Shown: positions 12,379 through 23,637, counted from the first letter of the stretch. The stretch is DNA of 24,096 nucleotides from Spirogloea muscicola (GCA_009602725.1 WELB01000108.1:101787-125882), one strand, 5' to 3'. Made by a program: numbers and translations. The notes: generated by a model not told the origin, from the sequence alone.

Positions 12379-15259
12379 ATGGCGGGCGCCGCTTCAGCGC
12401 TCTACCTACTCGACATGAAGGGCCGCGTGCTGATCTGGAAGGACTACCGCGGGGACGTGCCGGCCAGCATGGCCGAGCGCTTCTTCGGCAAGCTGATGGA
12501 GGGCGAGGTGAGTGGCCCCGCTGCCGCCAGCGGCACGGCGCTGCAGATTAGGGTTTCTATGCCTCTACACTTTATGCAGTTACTGCTGCAGTGCCTGCTC
12601 GTTAACTGCAGGTCAAGAGTCTCGGGTCCAGTGGCCGCAGCTGCCACGATAGCAGCTAGCGAGGCGGAGCTCGCGCTCGGGCCGTTGAACACTGGTGGCA
12701 TGCATTCAGTACCCTGCCTCAGCTCAAGCTGCTTCTGCTTGGGCAGGGTGATCCGACCTCCCACAATCCCATCATCTACGACGACGGCGTCACATACCTC
12801 TTTACGCAGCACAACAATGTCTACCTTATGATCGCCTCAAGGCAAAACTGCAATGCGGCCAGCCTACTCCTCTTCCTCCACCGTGTCGTTGATGTGAGTT
12901 CGATCGGGGGGTCCACAGACCTGAATCATATCATGCAAAGCTTGAGGATCTGCAGCTTAGACATTAATTCATTCTGAATTGAGCGTGATCTGATCCTGGC
13001 AGGTTCTTAAGCATTACTTCGAGGAGTTGGAGGAGGAGTCATTGCGGGACAATTTCGTTGTAGTGGTGAGGTACCATGAATCATTGGTCTCCTCTTGAGC
13101 CTCTCTTCTTCATGTGCTGCAAACTTGCAGCTCATAACTGTATACCCAAGAATTTACATGCGCTGACTCACAAGGGCTGTGTGTACGTTTTGCATTTCAC
13201 AGTACGAGCTGCTTGATGAGATGATGGATTATGGATATCCCCAGTACACCGAAGCTAAGATTCTCAGCGAGTTCATAAAGACAGACGCTTACCGCATGGA
13301 AGTCACTCAGCGGCCACCCATGGCTGTCACAAATGCAGTGTCGTGGCGTAGTGAAGGCATACGCTACAAGAAGAACGAGGTAGAATTTCGCCCCTCAATC
13401 ACCAAAGCATGCAATCTCCTTGCTGCACTGCCTGTGCCTCTGAAAGAATGTCATGGTTTGCACGTCAAGTAACAATACTTGACAAATGCATTGGGTTGCA
13501 GGTTTTCCTGGATGTTGTTGAGAGCGTTAACATCCTTGTCAATAGCAACGGTCAAGTTGTCCGCTCAGAGGTCGTTGGTGCATTGAAGATGCGGACATAC
13601 TTGAGGTTTGACTCTATTCAAGTTGTCAAGAGGTTCATGTGGTCCTCTGCTTTGCCTGAAACGATTTGAAGAAAGTGTGAGGACTCTGCAGGTAGCTGTG
13701 GTAATTTGCCCACATGACGTCTTGTTCTTGAGCTTCTCTGCAGTGGAATGCCCGAGTGCAAGCTTGGGTTGAATGACAGAGTACTCCTTGAAGCTCAGGG
13801 TCGTGCCACAAAGGGCAAGGCCATTGATCTGGACGACATCAAATTTCACCAGTGAGCAGTGATTCCACCTTTTAGGCTCAAAGATCAGAGGATTTAGTGT
13901 AGGTCAATCATGTCAACCGAGGGGCCGTTACAGTGTCAAGCTCTGCACTAAATAGTATGAGCACCAGTCACTGTTTATGCTCTCTATGGAAAGCATCAAT
14001 TCTGCTGCGCAAGGTGTTGACAGGATATTGCTTGCCTTGCAGATGTGTTAGACTGGCGCGCTTTGAGAATGACAGGACGATCTCCTTCATTCCACCAGAC
14101 GGCGCTTTTGACCTCATGACCTACCGATTGAGCACACAGGTATGCACATGTCATTATCACATTTCTGCAGAATGTTCTTATTCCTTTCAGTACGTGAAGC
14201 CTGGATGTGATGCCCATATAACAGCTGAGCCAGAGTAGTTAGTATTTGTAAACTTATGTCAGTGCACAGGTTTCGAAGAGTGTAAAGTCCTGTCAAGTGG
14301 GGACATTGATGACTAACCCCTGACTGAAAGAAGTGGTCCACTTAGTAGGTCCTTTGGCTTGAGTTCCTGCGTGTAGGTGAAGCCCCTGGTGTGGGTGGAG
14401 GCTCAAGTGGAGAGACACAGTCGAACTCGATTGGAGTACATGGTGAAGGCTAGGAGTCAATTCAAGGAGCGTAGCACAGCCACAAATGTGGAGATTGAGC
14501 TGCCTGTGCCCATGGATGCCACCACACCAGGCGTTAGGACTTCCATGGGCTCTGCAATATATGCTCCTGAGCGCGAGGCCATGCTTTGGAAGATTAAGTC
14601 CTTCCCCGGCGGCAAGGTATGTCTGCTGAGCTTCTGAACAGATTGTTGTTGGAAGTGGCATCACCTTGCAGTGCTTCCTTAGAGAGACCATCTTATTCTC
14701 AGTGACACTCTTCGTGGCTGCTTGCTGCTTGAATTTCACTGTTATACAATCGGATAGGCCCTTAAAGAGACGTCAGCTTTGAAGTTGCTGGTAGCCGAAG
14801 GACAAGGATGTCACTTGCTCTTCATGACAATGACACCTAGACTGGGGCATACCCAGGAGTATATGCTACGGGCAAAATTCAGTTTGCCCAGTGTTGAAGC
14901 TGAGGACGAGATTGTGGAGAAGAAGCCGCCAATCCGGGTGAAATTTGAGATTCCATACTTCACGGTATCTGGAATACAGGTACAGTGAGCTACACGCAAT
15001 ATAGCATAGGATTCTGACAAAGGCGCGATCAATCCACCTATCTTCAAGTTGATGTCCTGCATGCTGATCTGAGAATTTTGCACCAAGCTTATCTGGCTAG
15101 CAGTGGTCCTAAAAACCTCATTCTCAGTGGTGGCTGAATGTCCGGCCATGGCTGCTGCAGGTTAGGTATTTGAAGATTATCGAGAAGACAGGATATCAAG
15201 CTCTTCCCTGGGTTAGGTACATTACTATGGCTGGCGAGTATGAGCTACGGATGATATGA
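12379..15259 (+). CDS. AP1M: AP-1 clathrin adaptor complex, mu subunit
   Basis: Medium (mu) subunit of the AP-1 adaptor, which selects YxxPhi-sorted cargo for clathrin vesicles at the trans-Golgi network and endosomes. Ten exons: 12379-12507, 12747-12893, 13003-13065, 13203-13379, 13502-13605, 13744-13851, 14043-14139, 14377-14616, 14857-14979 and 15161-15259 (TGA). They sum to 1287 nt, 428 residues, the family's usual length, with all GT-AG junctions and consistent phases. The N-terminal longin-like domain has MAGAASALYLLDMKGRVL, IASRQNCNAASLL and FEELEEESLRDNFVVV; the mu-homology domain follows from about residue 160 (NEVFLDVVESVNILVNSNG, RFENDRTISFIPPDG, KARSQFKERS, IRVKFEIPYFTVSGIQ), ending YITMAGEYELRMI. 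The start ATG is in an ACCATGG context. Conservation is near plant level; no anomalies. Identified from family knowledge with very high certainty. Confidence 0.97.
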
Positions 15260-15637
15260 AAGATTCCAGCTGTGTACTCGTACTCTAGTTATGCTTCCAA
15301 GAACTCATTGATGTCCCCCCTTCTTCAAGTGCGCTCTTGCTCTTCCTTGTCTGCTTTCAACAACCTTCAGAGTCGTCAGTGAATTTCTTGGTGTTGATGC
15401 TAAAAAGGCTTGCCACAGTCACTTCAGGATATCCTGTCCTGGACCATGCAGAGGCGGGTGCACATGTAGACTTATCCGCCAGATTGTTCCTTCTGCATTG
15501 TGAATACTTATGCTGTGCTCGGAAATTTTGAGGCTTTTGGCGTTCTCATTGATGGAGCCAGTAGAGCTGGTACAGGCGTGGTCGTCACCCCCCCTGCGCT
15601 GACAGGCCTGCTGTGTGCTGTAGCCACGAGCACTTGT

Positions 15638-15659
15638 ACCCAAGGTGAGTCCCTTGGGT
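15638..15659. repeat. Perfect 8-bp hairpin
   Basis: ACCCAAGG and CCTTGGGT form a perfect 8-bp stem with a six-base loop TGAGTC. It also mimics a 20-base GTGAGT...CAG intron, which is too short to be spliced. It lies about 380 bases past the AP1M stop codon; function unknown. Confidence 0.55.
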
Positions 15660-16210
15660 CCCAGGTCGCTTCTACGTCAATGACAGCATGACGGGCGGAG
15701 GTGTGCAGTTGCAAAGGAGGCGGGTTGGGCTGGGGGCGTCAGTGTTGCAGTTACACGGCATTGGACGGGGAGTCAAGAAAGCGAACCAAGTGTGCTGCCC
15801 CGGAGCTCGCAGCACCTTCACAGCCACTGCGTGTGGCAGGCGGCGCCTCCGCCTCCTGGTATCGGCAGCTGGTCGCCCGGAAGAAGAATGCAGCGGCTGC
15901 TGATCAGAAAAGAGCGGCTGTAGAAGCCATCCAGGAGCATACATGAGGGTGGAGAAGACTGGTGAAGAACTCCACAAGTTTGGGTAGGCTCAGGGCTAAC
16001 GAGGAGCTGCTTTTCCTGAGGTGGGCAACCGCTGCACCGCCCTGATCCAATTTAGGCATGCTCGCCGCTCCAGCGGGAGGCACTGAGGCAGCACTAGTGG
16101 ATCCAGCATGTGGTGGATTAGACGGCGGGTGCCGCGGTGCCGAAAATACGCCAGACCGCGGATGCGTAGCAACGGGGTGAGAGCTCGCAGCCAGCTAGCG
16201 CGGCCGCCAG

Positions 16211-16282
16211 TCGCGGCGCATTTAGCGGCGCGTCTCGCGGCGCCATTCGCGGCGCCATCGGCGGCGCCTTCCGCGGCGGGCG
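16211..16282. repeat. 12-bp tandem repeat, GCGGCGCC core
   Basis: About six imperfect copies of a 12-base unit of the form CGCGGCGCCATT. If translated in the frame passing through it, they give an alanine-rich tetrapeptide repeat (APSA-like). It lies just upstream of the poly(T)/N junction before the first recognisable CRL exon; whether it is coding is unclear. Confidence 0.6.
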
Positions 16283-16332
16283 CCCCGGCGGTGGCAGGGC
16301 AGGGGCCAGCCGCGCCATGGCCCGCCTCACGG

Positions 16333-16335
<3 letters not shown>

Positions 16336-16390
<55 letters not shown>

Positions 16391-16391
16391 N
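16336..16391. repeat. poly(T) run plus N (probable assembly gap)
   Basis: Run of 55 T followed by one N, immediately before coding sequence of CRL. A short ATG-initiated stretch (from 16317, MARLTE) precedes it. The junction most likely hides missing sequence that included the CRL start or the end of its first exon. Confidence 0.85.
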
Positions 16392-16392
16392 G

Positions 16393-18673
16393 GTGGCGGC
16401 AGGCGCCTTCCTGCTGCGCAAGCTGGGGGCGCGGGTGGCGCGCGTGGACCACGCCAAGGCCGTCGCGCAGGCGCTCGGCGGCGAGAAGGCGCGCCCCTCC
16501 GCCGCGTCCGTCATGACCGCCGCAGCGCCGGCTGTGGCAAGGCGGCCGGGTTGACACGCTCGCCGCGCCGCTGCTGCCGCCGCAGTTCTCGACGGAGCAG
16601 GCGGCGCGGGACCCCATGGCCTACTTCAACATCCGGTGAGCTCGCCTCGCAGGACTGCCGGACGACTGCCGGCCCCTCCGCCGCCTCCGCCGCTGCTGGC
16701 TCTTGGTCGGCGGAGGCGCCGGCGCAGTGCAGCCAGTGCAGTGTGCCAATGCAGTGCAGCTGGGCGCTCGCCGGCGGCCTTGCCGGCCTTGCCGGCGCTG
16801 TGGTTCTCAAGCACGTGCTGCGCTTCTTCCGAGGGCTTTGCGGCGGCACAGGCTGCAGACCTGCCCGGCGACCACGCTGCCGGACGGCACACGAGTGCTC
16901 TACTTCGAGCAGGTGTGGCGCGCGGCCATTGCCTGCCACGCGCCCAGCAATTACTGCTGGTCGCTGGATTGCCTGCCAGGGCTCACTGACTACATAGTGG
17001 CCCTCAAATGGCGGCCATGATGCACTTGCCGCTCCCCTGCCGGGAAGCGTCACACCACTGCGTTATGCTGCACGGCTCTTGTGACACTGCGCTCTTGCTT
17101 GCGCTGCCTCTGCTGCAGGCCTTCTGGAGGACGCCTGAGCGGCCGTACCGTCAGGCGAGCTTCTGGCACCTGGGCCTCCATAGCAAAGCCGTTCCTCAAT
17201 CCAAGCCGGCCTGTCCAAGACAGCTTAGGGGAGCTCTACCCTTAAGTAGACGTTGCAGATAGGCAGTCCAACTTCAAGCCACATCCATGAGGACAACCAA
17301 TGTGGTGCCAGGAGCAGGGAAGAGGCTAATTGGAAGACAGCTCTCTTTGCTGCTGCTTCGTGTGGAGTGCAGAGGTTCTACAAGGTGAAGGCATGCCCCA
17401 AGGAGGCCAAGTGCGATGCTGAGGTGCGCACCACTTTTCCTTCCAGCAGTCGAGCATCACGCTGCCAGCATCTGCAGGGTGAGGCTTGCTGGTATAAATA
17501 TTGCTACGGACATTTGCAATTGACTCCTGGCATATCCGGCAAGATTTGCAATCGAGTACAAGACGCAGATGCCGCGCATGGTGAAGCCCATTCGGCGTCC
17601 TTCCACTCTGCTGACGCATGCCCTGCTTGATACAGTGTGCCGCTGAGTCAGTCCCGCTTCTTGTCCTCCCGTGGCTCTCTTTGCCAGGTGGCCTCGTACG
17701 CCCTGCGAGACATAGAGCAGTACCGCAACTTCTGTGATCGTCCCCCGAATCAAAGACCTCAGCCGGAGGAGGTTGAGGGGGTAAACGTCGGTGCCCAAAA
17801 GTGACGCCTAATGCAGCTATCAGAAGTGCTTGGTTGCCAGGAGCAAGGTGCTGACTCGGGTTTCTAAGCTAACACGCTTTAATCCATGACAGCAATTGCA
17901 AGCCAAAGCCAATAGCCCTGAATGAGGAGAGTAGCCATCTGCTAGCCCCTGACATTTCGTGGCTACTGCTGAGAGAGCAGGACATAGCAGAGCACCTGAC
18001 AACGGTGTACCTGTCGCGCTGCGAGCGGGGCCGCAAGTGCCTGTACGAAGGCTCTACACCTCCAGGCGGTTTCCCCAACACCTATGTGAGTGCTCTTTTG
18101 CCTTCATCGCTGTTGTACTGCGCCCTTGCAGATGCTTCCTTTCTCCTTTCATGGACGCTGAACATCGGAAATCCAGTGCCGCTCTTAAGGTCAAAGTTGT
18201 TGGGTTTCACAAAGTCTGCCCACTTCGAATGGTTTCTCAGAATGGCGCTACACGGTGCACATCCGAGTTGACGCTGTTCAAGAATGGGGACGTCTACTGT
18301 TGGGATCGCGCTTACGACGACGACGGCAACCAGGTACTGTCCAGCTCCTTAGGTCAAGAACCTTGAGGCTTCAGAAATCTTTACTTCTAGACAGGCCTGC
18401 AGTAGCCCTACCTTCTTCTAGCCGGCCAGTACTTAGCACTTCTCTGTGGATGTCATGTTGAATGTAAGCAAGCATGGTTGCTAATGTTCCTAGAAAAGTG
18501 GAATGGTATCTGGCTGGAGCTTACAGATTGATGAAAGCTATGCAATCCAAGTGCAGGTTTGGGGCACCAAGGGAGGCCCGTATGAATTTAAGCCCAGGTC
18601 GTCATCTGCAGCTGCTAGCCTCCCAGCTCAGGTGAGAGAAGACTCGATGGTGACGAGGCCAGAAGAAAGGTGA
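16393..18673 (+). CDS. CRL: CRUMPLED LEAF (CRL), CpcT/CpeT-like plastid envelope protein, 5' partial
   Basis: Homologue of Arabidopsis CRL, an outer plastid-envelope protein with a CpcT/CpeT (bilin-lyase-like) fold needed for normal plastid division and cell-division control. Exons: 16393-16488, 16586-16635, 16852-16912, 17119-17154, 17373-17423, 17688-17780, 17981-18085, 18241-18333 and 18557-18673 (TGA); 233 residues visible against about 260 expected. Family blocks in order: VDHAKAVAQALGGEK, FSTEQAARDPMAYFNIR, DGTRVLYFEQ, AFWRTPERPYRQ, RFYKVKACPKE, RNFCDRPPNQRP, CLYEGSTPPGGFPN, NGATRCTSEL, CWDRAYDDDGNQ and VWGTKGGPYEFKP. The start and the N-terminal membrane segment are mostly missing at the poly(T)/N junction. 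Two introns start with GC instead of GT (16489, less certain; 17155, well supported). The last 24 residues (after FKPR) are not recognised and could include an unspliced GTGAGA donor. Confidence 0.9.
17155..17372 (+). other. GC-AG intron in CRL
   Basis: AFWRTPERPYRQ ends at 17154 and RFYKVKACPKE starts at 17373; the two are contiguous in plant CRL. The intron begins GCGAGC and ends GTGCAG. No GT donor nearby keeps both blocks intact. Confidence 0.75.
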
Positions 18674-19344
18674 ATCTAGCACTAGCTCTGGTGCGCAGCA
18701 GGCATTGCCAGCTAGCTGGTGCAGGATTTGGTTGAGCACAGGAAGATAAAAAATTGTGGACATTTGACAGTGGCCCAAGCTATTCTATAGTGTATAGTCA
18801 TTGTTACCTTTCTGCATTACATTGTCCAACAAAGCCTTGGGCTGAGTACTTAACAGCAGCACTTAATTTCAAGTCACTTTCTAGACATCCATGGCAAGTA
18901 AAAAATGCCTCTTGATATTTCGAAAGGGGCGTGCTCGACTTCACCACAAGCACATGCTGTCGCCTACTGCAGGCAAGCACGATACTGCAACACTTAGATT
19001 GCTGATCTTGACATAAGGGCGCAATACACATCCCTGATTGCCGAATGTTAACAAAAGTTCTGTGTGTGGCATCCTTAAGTGCTCTGGCTCCTCTTCAAGG
19101 GCGTGTTCCTAGGAACACCTATCATCCAGCACTTGCACATCAGTATCCTTGACAAGATACTGGAACTCATTGCATACATATGACAGACTGCATTGAGCAG
19201 TTCCTTACAAAGCATATGCTTCACCCTGTTGCTGTACATCATTGTGAGGTCACGAGTCTCAATATAGGAGCAGCAGAACTTTTGATAGACAATTTCAAAG
19301 TCAGCTTAGGGAATCTAAGCATCACTGAGAACAATAGTCAATAG
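18674..19344. other. Convergent spacer, CRL / DXO
   Basis: Tail-to-tail intergenic stretch of 671 bp, AT-richer than the genes around it. TTACA at 19205-19209 is TGTAA on the minus strand, 136 bases past the DXO stop, at the distance expected of a chlorophyte-type poly(A) signal. No coding or repeat structure seen. Confidence 0.55.
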
Positions 19345-22300
19345 TTAGGACTTCTTGAGCATCAAAACATGAGATGATATCATTTCTGGACAGCTATCAA
19401 GAGGAAGTAGCTCAAGACGATCTAAATTTGATCTGAACCGCAGCAAGAAGTTGGAATCTGTACACAGGGAAAATGAGCACAGTCAAAGTATTGCCATTGC
19501 TGGTTCTGCCTCACGGCTACAAGCTGGCTCTAGCGTATGCCTCTTCAGCTACTCCAGTAGATTGGCATAAGCGGTCATGCTGTCAATGCACCTGATGCAC
19601 CTGATCTTTTCTTGCCTAGAAGAACCTGGCTATCATAAATTTGCATACTAAGTCATTGCTGAGTGCTTGTTTGGATGGTCAGTGGCAAAGAAACCCCCAA
19701 AGCTGTGCAGTAACATCATTAAGTATCCTTGAAGTACTACTCAAGTGATGGAGCATATTAAACTGGTATAAGAGCTCACCCTCGGCCACACTTCCATACA
19801 GCCAGTTTAAGACCTTGTCGGCAAATCCTAAGCACACACCCGGCTGTCATTTGCACAATGCAGAAAATTAAATTTACATAGGTCAAAGCACAGCAACTGA
19901 AGCTGGACAGCATGACCTTCATTAGAAGGCAAGATTAGTCAGGACTGCTGTACAAAGCACGTGTAAGATGACAGCTGGCTGAGCTGGAGGAAGTGACATC
20001 TGTATGACAAGGTATGATATCATGACCAGGCAAGGAGAACTTGATCCTCGGAACACTCACAAGCTTAGTGGAATGACAATGCAGCAACTACATACTCCCA
20101 ATCAGGAGATGAGCACTTGCTGCAGGCATCAGCATACCAGCCATTGCTTCTTCACTTTCACGCGCTCTGCAATCGCTTTCAAAGGGAGCTCCTCCACCCG
20201 TAATAAGTGGCCATTATCATCCCTACACAGCCACAAGTGCAAAAGGTGGTGGTCAGCAATGGCTTCGTAAGAGCAAGAGTATCCAAGCATCCACTTTAGC
20301 ATCTAGAAGAAAGGGCACGACAGCTCCACTCGACTCGTAATACTTGCTGATTGACAAACTGGATCACCTGAAGCCGCAGACTATGATTGGGACGCCAGCC
20401 AAGTACGACTGGACCTGTGACACCGACGAAGAGCATGACCACTTTCAGATAGAGAGTGGAGAAAAAGCAGCACATTTGATACAGTGTCTAGCAACTGTGT
20501 GTTGCACAATGTGTTGCACATTCATCGGTCACTAATAACTCACTTCTACCATACTTTCACAGAAAGCCGTAGACTGGATTGCAGCCTCCCTATCAGAAAG
20601 AGATCTCACAAATTTTTACAATGATCTCAGGGATTCATGACAAGCTCACCCAGAACCTCAGGAGCTTATTTCTCTCAAAAGAAGCTTCTCCATGTGCTGG
20701 CACCTAATACGACACACACTAATACAGAATAATTATCTCAATGCTTGTGCTTATGTTGTCACTATCACTAAGTGTTAGATACATGCATGCAGATCCCAAT
20801 TTGCAGCAAACGCTTGACAAGTCGTGGTGGCCTGTGGCCATGAATGGCCCACATAGGCGACCTTATGACCATGGGTTGACCTTCTTGCGAAGTTCACCTC
20901 CCGACTGGTCTTCAACTCTATGTACCTGCGAGCCCCGTCCTCCCCTCGCTCATAGCAGTCCATTTCGGCTCCAAGAATGATGCGGTGTGCACCAAGTTTA
21001 GTCTTCATAAGAGCACAGTACTCCACATTTGCATTTACAGCAGTGCCAGCTGGATGACGACGCTCCTCTGTTGCCAGGGCCTCAAAAGAATAACCATAGT
21101 AGGTGCTGTCGAAGAGGAAAAATTGCTGCATCAGCTCCTGCTGTGTCAGGACGGCCTGCCTGATGACCATGGCGGAAGATGATGCAGGAATCTCTTTCAG
21201 GCAATTACTTGCTGCGTGAAACTTGAAGTTCAGAATGCCTGGCTAACATGAAGGACGACCTTACTTGCGACGATCCTGATGACTCTGCAGACGCTCAGGT
21301 AGACTGTGCACGCTGAGATAGATTGTAGTGCCTCTCCTGTGCACACCCATTTCCCAAGCATCCCTCCTGTTGTATGCGGTTCCTAGTATCTGTTGTGTAG
21401 GTAGATGCATGCAACATAAGAGCCTCAAGAATATAACACCTGGTGCATACAACGTGTGAACAGAACTTTGAGCAACAAAGACGAAAAGATGTAGTAAGGT
21501 GAGCACGGCCAGCATGGCCTTCAATGTCACCTTGTTCAAATTATTGCGAAATGTCTGCACAATGATCACACACAGACAGCTCATTCAGTCTCGAAGCGAG
21601 AGAGCGGGAGCATGCTACAAACCCGTCCTCAAGTACCATGTAAGGATCAGTCATCAGTGTTTCCTGTATCTAGCTAATTCACATCTATCACAAATGACTG
21701 GCACCAGTCAAAGAGGATATTCTTACGCAGGTGCACGACCTGCTCACATTTGCTTCTGAACATCAGTAGGATAGAGGCCAGTATACCGAAGATGAGCTTT
21801 GACAGTCAGCAGCAAGAGGTGCTGTTGCTTCCTCCCTTGAGTGATACAGAGGGGATTTCCACCAATAAAGTAGAACTCACTACAAAGCAGATGTTTTCCA
21901 GGGGATATTGGCTGCGGCGAAGGCACTCCAGTAGGTTGCCAAAGCCTCTTTCACTATCTGTATAAGATGGGGGGGGGAGCAGCTCAATAAAACCCGCAAG
22001 GCTGGTTCTTTGTCCAAGAGTACACAGCATACGTCCCATCTGTACCTCTAGCAAACAAAGGAGTAATTCGAAACACAAGGGAGATTTGCAGGCACATATT
22101 GACCCCTAGGGAGAGCAGCTTGAGGACCAGAGGTTGGTATGAGTAGCACCTCAATGCTGAAGTGGCTTACCGTCGGTCTTCTCCTTGAAATTCTCAAACC
22201 CGACATTGAGGTCATGCCCTGACTTACTAAGGACTGATCTCCTGAATCGCCTCTGAAAGTGGGAGGAGAGGAGCACCCTTCACACATTTATTCATCAAGA

Positions 22301-23345
22301 GATCGTCTTTGCCTGCTGATTTCTAGTAGTCATGCAGACGCTGTGAAGTGGAAGTGAAGTGAGTGCATGTACTGCATACCAGGCATCGATCATCAAAGTG
22401 CACAGCTCCATCCTCGTCGCGACTGAAGTGAGCCAACTCTGTGGGCTGGCAATATAGACAACAAGGGCGTAAGTCTTATGGAAGTACCAGATTGTGAGAT
22501 GGTCATTAACTTTTTAATACGCTTGTCTAAGGGGAATGTCGCAAGCTATAGCTCAGCGTACGGTCTGTGGAGTCAGTTGGTGCTCATTAACATCGGCTTC
22601 AAGCGTGCTGCCTGGTGTGTTGTAGGAGTATAATCGCACGGCAAGCTGGTAATGGCTACATAAGACAAGTGTGCAGCTCACAGTCACGCAGTGTGCAAGC
22701 TTGCTATAGATCAAGGATCTGAGCTTGTATCTGGACCTGACTGTCAGGTCTCGAATCCGACACAAACCTGCTGATAAGATGTTCCGGTGTTGTAGCTGCC
22801 AACGTCTCTCGCAAATACGAGGGCGTCGACTAGGGGGTCCTTGCTGGCCATCATTGTCCTGGCCATGCCCTCGCCAGGGCCCCCGGGCGCGCACGGCCAC
22901 TCTCCCTCGCGGGCCCGTCTGTCGCGCCAGTCTCCAGCACTGCGCCGACCATGCACCTCACTCCGAGCTCCCGTTTCCGGCGGCCTGTGGAACTCCACCT
23001 CGGCGCGCCGAGGAGCCTCTGGCGCTCGCTGTGTAGGCCCATTGTGGTGGCTAGCCAGCGGGCCGCCAGACACCACAGGCCGCCTCGGCGCTCGTTGCCG
23101 AACGTCGAGGACCCCTGCGACGTCACGCCGGCCGCGTCGGCGCCGCGCGGTGAGTGCGGGGCCCCAGAACGGTGGCAGCATTGGCAGCGGCGGCAGGCGG
23201 CGCGCTCACGGGGGGGCCTCAGGACGCTGAAGGCCGTGGCGCGCTGGTACTCGGCGTTGCCCGGCCCGAAGAGGTCGTCGTCGCCGCCGCCGCCGCCGCC
23301 GCCATCGCCGCCGCCAGCCGCGTCCCCGCCTTGCTGCTGCGGCAT
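19345..23345 (-). CDS. DXO1: DXO/Rai1-family decapping exoribonuclease
   Basis: RNA quality-control enzyme removing incomplete or non-canonical (NAD-type) 5' caps, with 5'-3' exonuclease activity in many members. Thirteen minus-strand exons: 23345-23210, 22438-22380, 22252-22171, 21957-21881, 21663-21637, 21554-21531, 21389-21265, 21159-20898, 20703-20650, 20414-20368, 20222-20138, 19843-19780 and 19457-19345 (TAA). Total 1155 nt, 384 residues, every phase compatible. Catalytic residues are in order: Arg130 (TFRNNLNK), Glu203 (YGYSFE), Glu242 and Asp244 (GAEMDC), Glu258 and Lys260 (ELKTSRE), Gln284 (VQSYLAGVP); their spacing matches mammalian DXO closely. Other family blocks: [45 protein letters not shown]. 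The N terminus is short and glycine-rich, so the long N-terminal extension of land-plant DXO1 seems absent. Exons 5 and 6 are 27 and 24 nt. The exon 1/2 junction is least certain: acceptor 22446 would also look natural but breaks phase. Confidence 0.92.
23281..23305. repeat. GCC run encoding a glycine tract in DXO exon 1
   Basis: Near-perfect GCC run on the plus strand, read on the minus strand as seven or more glycines followed by DDDLFG near the DXO N terminus. Confidence 0.75.
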
Positions 23346-23411
23346 GGACGCGCAGCAGTGATCATCCGAAGGAAATGCGTGTATATTAAGAGATGGGGAG
23401 GCCATGTGTGG

Positions 23412-23637
23412 CCAAGTACAAAGGCAAGCACATTTGGACAAATGTACGTCACCTGCTGCTAAGCTGACCCGCTCAGTAACCACGAAAAGCGCTGCCAGAT
23501 TGACTGGTGGCTGGGAAAGGCCAGCCCAAAGGAATGGACAAGGTCTGAAGGAGCCGGAGTGCGAACGACTAGCACTAAGACATCAACCAGGGAACGCTCA
23601 GTAACCTCTAGTCAGGAGATGCAACTCAAGGAGGCTC
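23412..23637 (-). mobile_element. Probable 3' UTR of a non-LTR retrotransposon
   Basis: Lies directly downstream (minus strand) of the reverse-transcriptase-type reading frame. It shares the 57-base block with 4348-4404 and the hairpin module with 4113-4148. CTCAGTAACC occurs three times (23472, 23597, 23637); the last two lie 40 bases apart with similar following sequence, a small tandem duplication. The exact end of the element cannot be fixed; no poly(A) tail is obvious. Confidence 0.5.

Larger units (their letters stand above)
15260..16330. other. Unassigned stretch between AP1M and CRL
   Basis: Holds the AP1M 3' UTR and the CRL promoter/5' region. Several open segments were inspected (15500-15691, 15688-15903, 15701-15946 on the plus strand) but none matched a family I know, and no splice model joining them was convincing. 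A hairpin lies at 15638-15659 and a 12-bp tandem repeat at 16211-16282. A short unrecognised gene cannot be excluded. Confidence 0.5.

Noticed and set aside
15645-15664. Possible 20-base GTGAGT...CAG intron
   Set aside because: Far below the minimum length for spliceosomal introns in this lineage; better described as the loop and arm of a hairpin.
16092-16103. ACTAGTGGATCC resembling a cloning-vector polylinker
   Set aside because: Only 12 bases match. The flanking sequence is not vector-like and no further polylinker sites follow in order, so chance is the simpler explanation.
22851-23483. 210-codon open frame on the minus strand as a separate gene
   Set aside because: Its N-terminal part contains DXO exon 1 and the rest reads through the donor at 23209 into intron 1; the spliced DXO model explains it.
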